Assembly: GCA_963970005.1 (NCBI GenBank) | Contig: CAXAMN010022840.1 | Span: 657,087-721,086, forward strand | Source of the DNA: Durusdinium trenchii | Taxonomy: Eukaryota > Sar > Dinophyceae > Suessiales > Symbiodiniaceae | Length of the DNA: 64,000 bases | Direction: 5' to 3' | Shown here: positions 11,256 to 22,974 of the stretch, one piece after another | Position numbering within the stretch: position 1 is the first letter of the stretch | Layout of the letters: each line of letters starts with the position of its first letter | Notes under the pieces: model-generated | What the model saw: only the letters and a program-made list of their open reading frames with translations | Database searches by the model: none | Told to the model about the DNA's origin: nothing | Program-made: the position numbers and the translations under genes

Positions 11256-11293
11256 GCAGTGTGTGGATGATGTGGATGATGTCCACACACTGC
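11256..11293. repeat. 12-bp perfect inverted repeat
   Basis: GCAGTGTGTGGA and its reverse complement TCCACACACTGC, separated by 14 bases made of TGATGTGGA-like repeats. It would form a strong hairpin in DNA or RNA. It lies just after the candidate exon at 11164. Confidence 0.85.
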
Positions 11294-12674
11294 GAAGAGA
11301 CGAAAGGATGGCCACCTCCAGAATGCGTCACCCGAACGTCACCTCCACACGAACGTCGCAGTTTCTGAACATTGGCCGAGGCCAAAGGTTTTTATGATCA
11401 AGTTCCAAAGGTCAGATCCATCAGATCCTCTTTTGAAGCTTTGGTCAAGGATTTTATAACCTACCCTTTGGCTGAAAGTGGAACAGTCCAAGTGCTGTGA
11501 GGCAGGGGTTGTCACGCTGGGATGGAATATAATCAAATTTTGGAAGTTTGCTATTCCTCCATGTTTCATAGCACTATTAATAATTTACACCAGAACGTCT
11601 CTAAACCACGGTGTTAATAAAGTATAAGAAAGTGATTCCTTGCAAATTGATGGCCATTCAGTCGGTTGCTCTCCCTCATTGACACCATGCTCCTCATGAG
11701 GCAACATGCTTCTGAGCTGCCTCACTGGACACTGGAAACATGCCTTGAGCACCTTCGCCATGATCGCAGTCACCCGGTGTGAAATGGCCATAGGGCCTAT
11801 GGGGGTTCGAGGGTGGTGCAAGGTGGCTAGGTTAAGCAAGAGGGCACTCGGGTTTGATATTTACGCTGGGTTTGCTGCAACAGGATCGTCATGCTCACAA
11901 CGGAGATGGAACGGATTCCCCCGCCCAAGCAATGAACCTTTAAACTTAACTCTACACCTTCGACTTGGTGAGTCCAAAGTTCCTCTTGAATAAGGACTCA
12001 TTGAGCTCGCTGCTGCTGTTATGACAGCCCATGGCTTTGTAATGCTTTGCATAAACTTCAAGATTGTGACGGGGAAGACAAATGCCTGGAGCAGGCTTTC
12101 AGTTCCTTTGACGTGGAACATGCCTACAAACCTACAAGCTGGTTTTCCTGAAGCTGTGTCATAGAAAGCACATGCCCTTGTCGAACCGACCGGCCCATGT
12201 TGGTAGCTCCAAAATTCATCAAAAGTTGGTTTCATATAAATGGGTGAGGCTCTTGTCATTCAAAAAGCACAGCAGCGGCGCAGCATGCCACGCTTTGGGT
12301 GCGCTGGGATGGATTTTGGACCCCATCTACATGAGACATGACCTACTTACTTCTCGGTGCACCGGAAAAGAGTCAGGTGATGTGCCTCACGATGTGGTTC
12401 AGCCCTATTGTTTGGAGGCAGCAGTTCTTGATCCTTTGTGGAGGCATAGGCCGGACCCCAGCCTGTCATCGAAGTAGGATTGGCAGGTTTCGCGCGAGTT
12501 TGACGGACAATTCGCCGTCGCTGTACGAAGTTTCTGGTGCTGCTGGGTCTTTGGGTGACATGGATGGAGATGACACAGGCCAAAGACTGCCCTTTTCGTA
12601 GCACCAGATGTCTCAAAATGTTCAAAATGAAGACACCCACTGAGACGCACTGGAGCCTGTGCCATGGAGCTGAA

Positions 12675-12713
12675 GGAGAAGAGGAAGAAGAAGAAGAAGA
12701 AGAAGAAGAAAAG
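12675..12713. repeat. (GAA)n microsatellite
   Basis: Perfect GAA or AAG units over about 39 bases. They make a spurious Glu- or Phe-rich open frame on either strand. Confidence 0.95.
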
Positions 12714-13904
12714 AGAGAATACAGAATACATGAGGACAGCTTTTACACCGGCAGTGAGCAGATGCAACATATCCAAAAATGACAGCATCACCACCCTGGT
12801 TTGAGTATGTGACAAGCACACACACACAGTTCTGAAGCTCGAAGAAAACAACTCTGATACCCATACTCTTTGATTTCAAGATCCAGGGCATATAGCAGTT
12901 GATTAGAAACCAACAGAGCCCAACTACTGCGAAATACACCTTAGGTGACCGTGTTTCTTCCCCCACCCAGTCGCAGCTCAAATTCAACATCTATATACAT
13001 ACCTTTTAGCATTGTTTTGCCCTGGAACCTTCGCGATCTGGCTGGGAGACAACCAGAGACACACACCCCAATCGGATTCTCATGCAAGTAGTAGCCTTGA
13101 GTTGATTGTTCCATTGTTCCACTATGATGCTTCATGTTCTTTAGATGTTGAACTGTTTATGAGTGAACAGCATTTTGCGTATATATATATATACATATAC
13201 AATATATATCATTGCACAGATGGCACCTGTTGGGTAAATGTTTTTATTTCAACAAATTGCATATTTTTTGCTGTGAGGCCTCCTGATGCTGCCAGAGCGC
13301 CGGCCATGGCAGATTGCCCTTTTGCAACTGGGCAGAATATTGTTGGTCAAGAGGAACATTTCAGTTTGTTTCTTCATTGGTTGAACGATGTTGAATGATA
13401 TAATTGGATTACTATTACAGTATATGAACCACTCAACTGATGTGGCTACGAGTGATTGGCAGAGACAGCACCAGCGCAACAAACAGACACAGACCGTTTG
13501 CAGTCCAGTAGTGATACACCTCCCAAAGGGTGCTTTTGGACGATCAACAGTTGGCAGTAGGAGTCCATGAACTTGTGCTGCCGGAAGCTGCAGAAACAGA
13601 AAAAACACTTGGCACTCACGGAGTGAAGCTGTTGCATGATACACCTGAATACATGCTTAGATAACCGTAGAACCCATACTCATACTCCAAACACTTGCTT
13701 GCTTGGGTACGGATTCAGTACGGATGCCTTTTTGGGGGAATATAACTACCAGAACGTGGTGCTGTTTTGATGAAACCTCCCCTGATCCACAGGACATGCT
13801 CGATCCTATATTGTTTGTCAAAGGTGCACGGGTTCGCACATGTCACACCTCCAAGTACATCTCGCATTCGGAGCAACAAGTAACATCAGCACTAACAACA
13901 CCAG

Positions 13905-13969
13905 GAGCAGCAGCAGCAACAACAACAAGAACAGCAGCAACAACAACACACACACATATATATATATAG
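13905..13969. repeat. compound AGC/AAC/CA/TA microsatellite
   Basis: AGC units run into AAC, then CA, then TA units. This gives spurious Ser/Asn or Leu runs in translation. Confidence 0.9.
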
Positions 13970-14795
13970 TATATCTAATATGGGCCGGTTTCAATTTATA
14001 TACAGTATACACGTTCATTGGTTGCGTTTTGCTGTCCTCCAGTTGAACAGCGAGGAAGGTACCATTCCATTCGATTCGATTTTCGCAGGGCTCGCAAACC
14101 AGGGCTCGCTTGTTAGCCTAGGATCATTTTGATTGGGCTTTCCATGAGTGGCTTGGAACTCATTTATGCCTTCTACAAGGGCAACGTGTCTTGGAGCAAC
14201 TCTTTGCGTCACCGAATGGTATGGTTGGACGGTCGGACGAGGGCTCAGCAGGCAGGAGGGCACCACCACATGACCATGAACCCTCAAGCAACAATAGCAA
14301 TGTGAATTGGCATGTAATGGTATATATATATAACCTTATGGTCGAGTTGCTTGTCATCAGGACGAATGTAGGCTATTCATATGTTTTTGTTTACGGTGTT
14401 TTGCTTTTGCATCCCCAACACCTGTCCATGCAGAAAGGATGGTTGCCCCTTGAAATCCTTCAATCATGCCAACACGGGGCAAGTATCTTTAGGGAAAACG
14501 GACAAAAGGAATACTTCCCCCGTCCCCCCCCCATGTTGAGAAGCCAAACGTTTGGCGTGTTGGACAGCTGCAGAGTCGAGGTGTGCAGTTCATATGTGTT
14601 CATAATCATGTGTTCATCCCGGAGTCTGAATTATGGGAACCTTGTCAATTGTTGATGGGCCTCTATTTTCTATCATTTTCCCAAACCCATACACCCTGAC
14701 GCACGTTATTTCCATTGTTTCCCCTCCAAGAAATCAACTGAACGTGAAAAGTTGCTTGCACCCACTTTCTCAGAAGCACTATGGGGTCGACCGAG

Positions 14796-14942
14796 GATGT
14801 TAGAGCCCTGGGACTTGCAGCATTCGCACAGCGGCCTTCTAACATCATGCGTGGCACACATGGTGTGCCTGGGGGGGGGCCATTTGACGCGTCACCTGAG
14901 GATTTGCACTATTGGGAAGCCTTTTGCGAGGCCAATGGCCTG
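14796..14942 (+). CDS. candidate exon, hypothetical protein
   Basis: Forty-nine codons starting at an AG|G acceptor and ending before a GT donor (gtgaaa), phase 0 at both ends. It includes VRALGLAAFAQRPSNIMRGT and PFDASPEDLHYWEAFCEANG. The composition is strongly protein-like. I do not recognise the family. If not spliced at the donor, the frame runs on to a TAA at about 15000. An ATG lies 15 bases upstream of the acceptor, so a single-exon reading is also possible. Confidence 0.45.
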
Positions 14943-15450
14943 GTGAAAGGGACCACTGAGGCTGTTCTCAGTACGGATCTCACCCACAGACTCACCGGCT
15001 AAGAGCGGGATGAGTTTGATGGCAGAGCAGGGACCGAGCGAAAAGGATTGGGTATCGAGCACGTTTAATGTGGCCTCCGTTCCCTTCGATTTTTGACCCG
15101 GAAGCGCACCGGTCAAAGCATGCTCGGTTGCATTCAAAAGCTTGGCTCCACTCCAATTTGGAACTTCAAGCTACTGCAACGTGTTTTTTCCGGATGATCA
15201 ATTTGGAGTTCACACACCACAACACAACTCAATGCACTTGGAAATCCAAGATCGCGTATTACTTCCGTCAGAAACCGCTCATGCGTGCTGCTGTGCAGAA
15301 TTTTCAAGAGCCGATGGAGGCGTTCAGAATCAGAAATCACAAACTATTCAACATGATCCAGAAATCACGTACAGATAAGGCGGAGATGTGGCCGGTCGCT
15401 GATCTTCCAGAGGTTGGAAATCGGGGCCTCCTCTGTTTTCAGACACAATG

Positions 15451-15487
15451 GTAGGTAAGTAGGTAGGCAGGCAGGCAGGTAGGTAGT
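15451..15487. repeat. (GTAG/GCAG)n tetranucleotide repeat
   Basis: GTAG and GCAG units in tandem over about 37 bases. Confidence 0.9.
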
Positions 15488-16384
15488 TTACTCAAACGCC
15501 AAAGAGCAACAATACATTATAATACTAGACTAGAGGTAGCATGTCAGGTTCTTGGCCCAAAACTGAAGAGGGGAATGAGGAGTCAACCATGACCATGCCC
15601 TTTCGATGGCATGTTGTGTGAGTTGTTTGTTAAGCACCAACTCAAACCATGTGTGTTGGATTTCAACCTATCAGAATCAGACGCAGTGCCACAGATCTTT
15701 CGGAGAATGGATGGCCACTGACTGCCATGGCGTTGAGTGGTGCTTTCATGGCGTGCAGGCAGAGGGTGTAAGGAACAGTGCTGGGCCAGGGGAGTTGCTT
15801 CGATGGCCCTTGGGGACACGTCTGACGCGTTCGGTGCTTGCTGGTTCTGCGGCCACAACCGCTGAGTGGCCACTGCTAGTACCTCGATTTGCGGATTTTT
15901 CCTTCAGGACTTTGTTTAAAACGAGACGGCATTTTGTGTTGAGTTGTGGTGACATTTTGAGATGATTTCAGATGTCGGGATAGAATTGGTTTGCTGATGT
16001 TCGTCCTTCAAGACCTGAATTGGCACCTTTCTCACATGTTCTGTTTGCCATTGGTACCTCTCTCATGGACCTTTTGGCTGCGTGCCGGTTGGGGTTGAAA
16101 AGTCTAGTGTATCCTTGGTCAAGCAAACCCTGTTCGGTGCAACCCCAGATGGTTCACCAGCAATTGGGATTTGAGTCGGCCGTTGATGGGTATCACGATA
16201 TGAGAGGGAACCACAGAGATCACAAAGGCAAGGACAAGGTGTATGAGAATCCCAGCCCAAACCAATTCCACATGGATAGGGGCGGGGGCATTTGTTTAGA
16301 TAAGTTGTCATATCAGTTATTATTTCAGTTGCTTCAAGCAGCTTCTCCGCCAAGCAGGCGCAAGTTTGCCCGGCTACGGGCTAC

Positions 16385-16536
16385 AGGCGAACCGGGGCGC
16401 CATTGTCATCCTCGCTTCGTCGTCCACGCCACTCATCGACGCATTGGCATCGACGTGGGTGGCCTTTCCGCTCGAAGACTCGGCACGGTCTCCGCGGTTT
16501 GGGGTCTCCTTGAGCTCGTGCGTCGGGTGGAAGGTG
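16385..16536 (-). CDS. candidate exon region, hypothetical
   Basis: The minus frame contains HELKETPNRGDRAESSSGK and HVDANASMSGVDDEARMTM, with most third positions G or C. Two internal AG|G sites mean it could be one exon or two. The opposite strand is also open over this stretch, which lowers confidence. Confidence 0.3.
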
Positions 16537-16849
16537 AACTGTTGTTGTTGAGAGAATGCTTTTGGGAAGCTCGAGGGCGAGGTGTCATTCGAAAGATGTG
16601 AAAATGAATGAGAATCATAAGCCGCCAAAGCGGAACACGCAATTTTGGGCAGCTCATTTGATCACATTTTTTTGCACACCCAGGTCCCACAGAAAGCATC
16701 CGCTTTATTAATTATAAATGCAGCACACAGGCCTCACGCTGCACCCCACCAAACAATCTCCTGGCACATCTACTTCCGCGTCCTTTCCTGCCCATCGTTT
16801 GAGTCACAATTTGCCAGACATGGACCCCATTTGAGGAAGTGAACCAGCC

Positions 16850-16974
16850 CCTTGGGCCAGAATGTGCCGTTTGTGCCGTCAACATCTCACCAAAGCGCTT
16901 GGCCATGACCAGACCTGGAGCCTTCTTACGGCTTTGCTGCAGGTCATTCAAGAAGGCTCTCAAGGCTTGAGGGT
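16850..16974 (-). CDS. candidate exon region, hypothetical
   Basis: The minus-strand frame reads ALRAFLNDLQQSRKKAPGLV then MAKRFGEML, with G/C-ending codons. A good GT donor (gtgaga) follows MAKRFG, so the exon may stop there. Within it an AG|G acceptor precedes GCTCCAGG. Boundaries are uncertain and the family is not recognised. Confidence 0.35.
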
Positions 16975-17269
16975 GCAGGGAGTGAGTTAGTCGAGTGGGG
17001 TTTGGTGTGGAAGCAACCGTTTCAGCTATACATTGGCACAAGCCACAAGCGTTGAAGGTTGGAGGATGCAAAGCCAGTAGGAATAGTCTTATTAACATCA
17101 ATGGACATGAGACATGAGAGTAGACATGAGCTGTTCCACACCATTCCCCCCAAAGAAAGGATGACTACTGATGACTAGTCCAGGTCACTCAAGGTGCAAG
17201 GGGCTCGAGACACAGCTTTCCGGCGCCCCTCTCTTCGGCCTCAGCTGTGACGACCCGGCCGGGCTGGGG

Positions 17270-17351
17270 GCGTTGGACTCCGGCACTCCGGGCGCATGAA
17301 GTTCGAAGCCAACTCCGGCCCCTTGGTGAATCCATTTCCCGTGCCCGCCAT
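17270..17351 (-). CDS. candidate first coding exon
   Basis: The minus-strand ATG at 17349-17351 sits in a very good initiation context (GCCACCATGG) and starts MAGTGNGFTKGPELASNFMR. Codons end mostly in G or C. Several donors are possible near 17260-17290. Two further minus-strand coding-like patches lie downstream (16850-16974 and 16385-16536), so a minus-strand gene may run from here to below 16.4 kb, but I could not join the phases with certainty. Product unknown. Confidence 0.35.
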
Positions 17352-18560
17352 GGTGGCGCCGTCTTTGTGATGATTCCTTTTTGAGCACTCGTGAAGTTGT
17401 GAGTGGGTAGTAATGTAGACTGTTGATTGATAAAGCTCCCTATCTGAATGGATTTACATCTCCATATGGTTATGAATCAGCAATCTACCCGACAGAATGA
17501 TGCTGGTGGCCCTCTTCTATTTGGGCTGGCCAGGGGGTCCAGGTCGGTGATGGCTTCAGGCGTGCAATCTCTCTAACCCGTTCTCGTGCGGGTGAGCTGT
17601 TTAGTGTCACAACCAGCTGTGTATTCCCACGAGGTCCTGGTGCACTATCCGCTATCGCATGTGATCTTGTTGCTCACTTGCTTTAAGTCAAAAACGATTC
17701 TGCAAAACTGAGGCGATGGAGGTAAATGGTGCAAAGTCACCTTTGAGCTGCTTGGCCGGGTGAAACAACACTTTTCTTGGGCCACTATACACACATGTAT
17801 ATCTATATACATACACATATTTGTTTTTTATTTTTCTCAAGGCGTTTGTTCTCAATGTCACTGACTACGGATCCTTGGGAGCGTCAAGAGGACTGGAGCA
17901 ACAGCCGCCTTTGACCTGACAGCGATGGGAACACGACATCCACTGTATATAGTATATATATATGCAACAATAAAGAACAAGTTCCTAAAGGAACAGAGTG
18001 CTAGTGTCACGACCTGGAAAGTTGCTTTTTCCATGGGACCTAAACAATGTGAAAGCGATGTGACATGGGCAGCTCATCGCCCATGAGTGGATCTGCTTCA
18101 GTCCCATAGGTTTGGAATACAGACTTGATACCTCTGGTGTTTTGCCAAGCAAAGATGGTCTCAACGGGTTCAATTAGACTATAATATATATATATATACA
18201 CTATACACTATACACTCCCTGAAATCATCATGGATATGGATCGGATGACAATTTTCCTCTATGGGTTGGATACGCGTGGGAGCTCCAACGGCGCAGTCCT
18301 CCCGAAAGGTGATGAAGAAGCCACTGTGTTCATTCCAAGTTCGCCCTTGTTCAGGGGTCAAAAACTCACCACTGAAAGTCTTGTTGCCGCCTGTGTTGAG
18401 ACCAATTTCTGGTCCCAACCGCAGCCGGCAGTTCATTGAGAGGGGGTTGCCTTCCTGCAGTCTACATTGGTTAGATGCCAGATGAAATCTTTTGAGTCTT
18501 CTAGAGGCTGGCAGGTCTTGCAGCAGGTCTTGCAGGTCTTGCTTTCCTTTTCTTCGTCAG

Positions 18561-18715
18561 GTTGAAGGATGATGGGACATGGACCAGTGAGGAGCGCTCT
18601 GGCTTCGACGTTGGCCACGCTCGCGGCAGCTCCGTGGCCGAGGGGGCTGGGACTTGGGTCAAGGAGGCGGGGCAGATCGTTTTCACCGCGACTTGGCGAA
18701 GCACATTGGACAGGG
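18561..18715 (+). CDS. candidate exon, hypothetical beta-rich protein
   Basis: A pyrimidine-rich acceptor (tcttcgtcag|G) and a GT donor (gtcgcc) bound 155 bases. The frame reads LKDDGTWTSEERSGFDVGHA then RGSSVAEGAGTWVKEAGQIV and FTATWRSTLDRG. Third positions are mostly G or C. The repeated Thr-Trp and alternating hydrophobic pattern suggest beta strands. It starts after one base of a split codon and ends with one base of the next. No family recognised and no neighbouring exon assigned. Confidence 0.5.
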
Positions 18716-21406
18716 GTCGCCAGCTTTGTTGATTCCCTGGGGTGGGCATCACATGACCCGGCAATTGGCAAGATAGGAGGGACATGAGGGAACTTTCTGG
18801 TTGGTGGGCAAGGGGGGGAACGGGGGGATAGGCTAGGTGTTTTGTTGGATAAGGTGACCCTCCAGCACTGCAGTTGGTACCATAAGAAGGGCTTCCTGCA
18901 AATCAAGCCGGCGGAAGTCGGCGGAACTCGAGCACATCCATTCCCATCAGCAGGGGTTTAGACCTGGTTGAAGCTGCCAAAACCAGGTCGAAGCTCTAGC
19001 CGTTACACCTCCAAGGTCACCAGCTTCAAGGGCAGCAACTCAGATGCCCGCGCACGGAAGGTGCGAAAATGGGGTCTTTTGGGTGGCTTGTGCAACTTTT
19101 GGCCTTAAGCCCTTGTTGTTGATACCAAATCAGCGGTGCAAACATGTAGTGGAGAAGAAGAAGGAACACAACTGGAGTTTACTTATTGAAGAAGTTGTTC
19201 ACTGGCTACCTTAAGCAAGTTGGAGAGCAAAGAAGAAGCCATGAAACTGATTTGATCACACATCGCATTGTATATAATTACACTCTGGAAATTGATCCAT
19301 TTATTTCCCGCAATAGTAGATTGGAAAGACAATTGCATCGATATCTTCAGTGTAAGAGTATAGGACCAGGATGCCCATTTCTTGCAACAGTTAATGACCT
19401 CGGAGGCCCACAGGGAACGTGTTGCAATCACGTCGCAGCAGAAGAGCCCAGAGTATGCATCGCTGGACGATGCGATCCGATAGCGACATTGGATATATAC
19501 CTGGCACGATATTCCTCATGATGACCCTTACGGTAACGATGGTCCTGGTATGCAAACTAAAGCATGTCCGGTCCCAGTCAGCAAACCAAAGCATCACGCT
19601 CATGCTACGCAGCCCTGGCTGCGGTCTCTTTCTCGCGACGGCGAGAAAGAGAGAAGCACTCCAGTGCTCGGCCTATGGTATATAGTAAACTGCACGAGTC
19701 AATGAGGACACGCTACATGATCGCTGATTCTGTGCTGATGTTTGTAGTGTTGATGTTTGTAGTGGCATGTCTTGTTCAGAAGCCAGCACCCAGTGTGAGA
19801 AATCAGACCGATGCTGATGCCAGTAGGACCCCACTCCCACTAGGTCCGAAAGCATCAAGAACTTGAAAGAGGATTGACTCTCGAAGTTTGTATGACGGAA
19901 ATGTTTCAGGTCCGACTTGAAAGGCGTCCTATGTCAATTGGAGAGGGACAAACTTGGAAGGTCCCAATGTCCATGGAAACACTCTCCCTGAAGCAAATAT
20001 GGACGTGGACCCCCTGTTTGGAGAGGAGAATGTTCTTTCCAGGGGTCATGCATCCACATCCATATCTGCTTGAGAGAGGGTATGTCAAGTGGTGCGATTT
20101 ACCAGATCCTGGATCAAGTGAATTACAAATTCTGTGAAAGAACCTCTATGCCTTTGTTCTTTTCTCCAGATCACTTTCGATGCATGAGGCCGACCGGGTT
20201 GGTGAGACCATCACACGAAGTGCAGAGGAAGTCTTGGAAACGAAGCAGCAACTTGATCAACTAAACATGTCATGCAGAGCAAGTTGGTGGTTGTTCAGCC
20301 TTCTAGTGTCAGACTTTCAATTTGCGGAATCACTCAGGCGGAACATTGAGTTTTCAAGGCAGGATATATCCATATATTTTAGTTTTGTATATGGGAACAT
20401 GTTTGCAGTCACCATTCAATCATGGAGGTACTTGATAATCTATAGTGGATTTTGCACCATGTTACTGTAAAAATGTATTCTCGAGAACTATGTTTGTTAA
20501 ACAAGGTGAGCCGTGTTTTGTTGGGTTAGGATGGTTAGGCTAGTTAGGTAATTTGTCCAAGAAAATACCCGGCTTGTTGCCCGGTTTGCACATGTCCAGG
20601 AACTTTTTAGTCAACTTAAGTGGACTAGTAGAGTTTTCATGCCAGGGCGCGATGCTTTCACTGCCGATCTACCAGGCCATCCAAATCCTTAAGCAGTCTG
20701 AAACCCATACGTGATGGCCACTGGCTATGACTATTCCGGACTATTCCCAGCACAGCGTTTCACCATGTAATTGACATTGACTATGACCACGATCCCTTTG
20801 GCCCAGCGGTGGGTGCAGTTTACATCGGAAGGTGGTGTGTTTGGGCGATATTCTACTTCACTACCTTTGGCCAACTGAGGTTTACCTCCTTATTCTTCAA
20901 GGAGCTGCTGTATGAACCAGAGCCCCGACACAATCAGGAAGCGATTTGTGCATATCTCTAGATAGGGGCACCCAACAAGTGCAACCAAGCCATGGCTTTC
21001 GGGTGGTTTCCACAAAAATGTGAAACACCCATGTTTGTGTCTCATCTCAATTTGTGTTTGAGACAAATGAGGGACCCACTGCCAGTGATGATCCATTTTC
21101 TGTTAACTTTCAACCTTCCAGCCTTCAAGATCAGAGTCCCACCAGCACGCACAACCCTTCTGAAGATGTTCGCTCGCAAAATCCATTTTGAACATTTTGA
21201 TTTCGCGGGCCCTCATCGACGTAGATCGCTGGGGCCTTGCGGCGCGGACGGGACCGTTCCTCCGGGTTCGTGTTTGGGACCGCTTCTTTTTACTCGCGTT
21301 CTGCCCCACTCGAACTCCAGCTCGAAGTCCGTTCTGCCTTCGGAGAAGGAAGCATCGCAAGATTAAAGATCCACTGGAAACTCTCAGACCTTCGCATTCG
21401 TCAAAG

Positions 21407-21531
21407 GTTTCTTGTTGGCGCCGGATCGACCAGAATGCGTCACCAAGGACAAGGTCCCCGCCCTGCCACCTGCAGCGGACCCTGAGATGGATGCGATCCT
21501 GGCATCGCTGGAAGCAGCAAAGCTGAAGTGA
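21407..21531 (+). CDS. candidate terminal exon, hypothetical protein
   Basis: From an AG|G acceptor the frame reads FLLAPDRPECVTKDKVPALP, then PAADPEMDAILASLEAAKLK, then TGA at 21529-21531. The acidic helical end, G/C-ending codons and clean stop look like a true C-terminus. Upstream exons of this gene were not assigned. The opposite-strand frame across 21103-21651 is a shadow of this GC-rich patch. Confidence 0.5.
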
Positions 21532-22515
21532 GACCAGCACCGATGAGACCGATGTTTCACTGGGCAGTAGAGCTTCCTGGACGACCAATAAATCTTTTGG
21601 GGTGGTGAGTTGAAGGTCAGAAGATGTTAGAAGGAACCACCAGTTGATCAAATTGATTCAGAGGCTTTGGAACAAGTAGTTGAGAGGATTTTTCAGACTA
21701 GCAGCCTAGCATGATTAGCCGCATGCTCGACATGTTTAGCTCCTCACGGATCCCAAAGAGGGTTGGAGGATGATGCCAAGTGCAGATGCTGTTGTAGGTT
21801 TACAGCATTTCTGAATTCCAGAAGGCTCGCGCAAAAAGAACGCGATCAGCTTTGTGTGTTTGTTCCAGATTCCTTTGCTTCATAAACTTTAGAAGCTGGT
21901 CACCAGCCCCCAAAAATGCACGGCTAGCTTGGAGAAGTCGAACCTTGTCACCAGCTGTTGTGCTGTTTTTTTGTTCAAAGAGTGATCCGGGCGACACGAG
22001 GGGCAAGGTGCAGTGAGGTGGTGCGGTTTGGGGTCCAATGCGAGGGAGACCCAGGTAGGTCGCCGCCGAGGTACGAAAAGACCGAGCTTTGAACATCCAA
22101 AGTGCCGTGTGGATCAGTGTGTTTTTTGTTTTCTCGGAGTCCAGCAAATTCCACCAAAACAAGGATCAGACTTTAGTGTGACTTTTTGTACGTTGGTGGT
22201 GGAGTGTGACTGGTGAACCAGAACTGATTCAATTCACGAGTTGGGGCACATTGGCCAGTTTCATTGCTTGAGCGAAGTGCGTGACTGCACCTTCCATTGC
22301 CATGTTGGGTCATATTAGGTCTCAATGGCTGGGCAAAAGCAGCTCAAGTGCATAAGTTTCTTCCCACAAATCAAATCCCACAAAGTCACGACTTCCCTTT
22401 GCAATTGTTTGTGTGAATCTGACACAGTGGGGACTGCAAAATGGCACAGCTGCTGTGTATACAGGACATGTTCCATTGCCATTTAGTACTTGCATATGTT
22501 TAATGTACACATATA

Positions 22516-22974
22516 GCGACGGACAATCACTTAGAACAAAAAGCAGTTTCCAAAACGCTGAACACGCACTTAGAACGGCGTCAGAATATCCAGAAAATGT
22601 TTGTTCTTAGTGCTGTGCTTAGAACATTCCAGAACCCACAACTAGAACATGATAAGGAAAATAACATGAAAGCTGAAAATCCCTTGACTGTTCACACACA
22701 GTCCTGCCCTGCCACACACTTGGAACAATGCAAGTAGGCAGAACTCGTTCCTTTTTCCATAGTTAGGTCCGCCATTGAATAGGGTCCCATGATGTCCCAT
22801 GCAAACCAAAATCCACTATATACTGATATACACATATTTGCAGATGTTGCGACAAACAAACATTAATCGGGGCTCCATTTATTGAGTTTTGCGTTTTAAG
22901 TGGTGGGTTTTTCCATTGTTCTAAGCCGGACACTTAGAACCTCTCGCTGCATGTTCTAAGTGATTGTCCGTCAC
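22516..22974. mobile_element. 459-bp MITE with 23-bp terminal inverted repeats
   Basis: The left end is GCGACGGACAATCACTTAGA plus ACA. The right end (22952-22974) is its reverse complement with one mismatch in 23. TATA flanks both sides (22512-22515 and 22975-22978), a target-site duplication or a TA duplication inside TATA. The motif CTTAGAAC or its complement recurs several times inside, mostly near the ends. No transposase is encoded, so it is non-autonomous. A TA-type target fits Tc1/mariner-like transposases, which is inference. Confidence 0.85.

Noticed and set aside
11861..12259. A 132-codon minus-strand frame with some protein-like stretches
   Set aside because: Third positions are A/T-rich, unlike the supported exons. 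No splice-bounded unit or family motif.
16020..16601. A 193-codon plus-strand frame
   Set aside because: The composition is not protein-like over most of its length, and the GC-rich end is better explained by a minus-strand frame. Neither is certain.
21103..21651. A 182-codon minus-strand frame
   Set aside because: It lies opposite a plus-strand terminal exon (21407-21531) with better codon bias and a natural stop.
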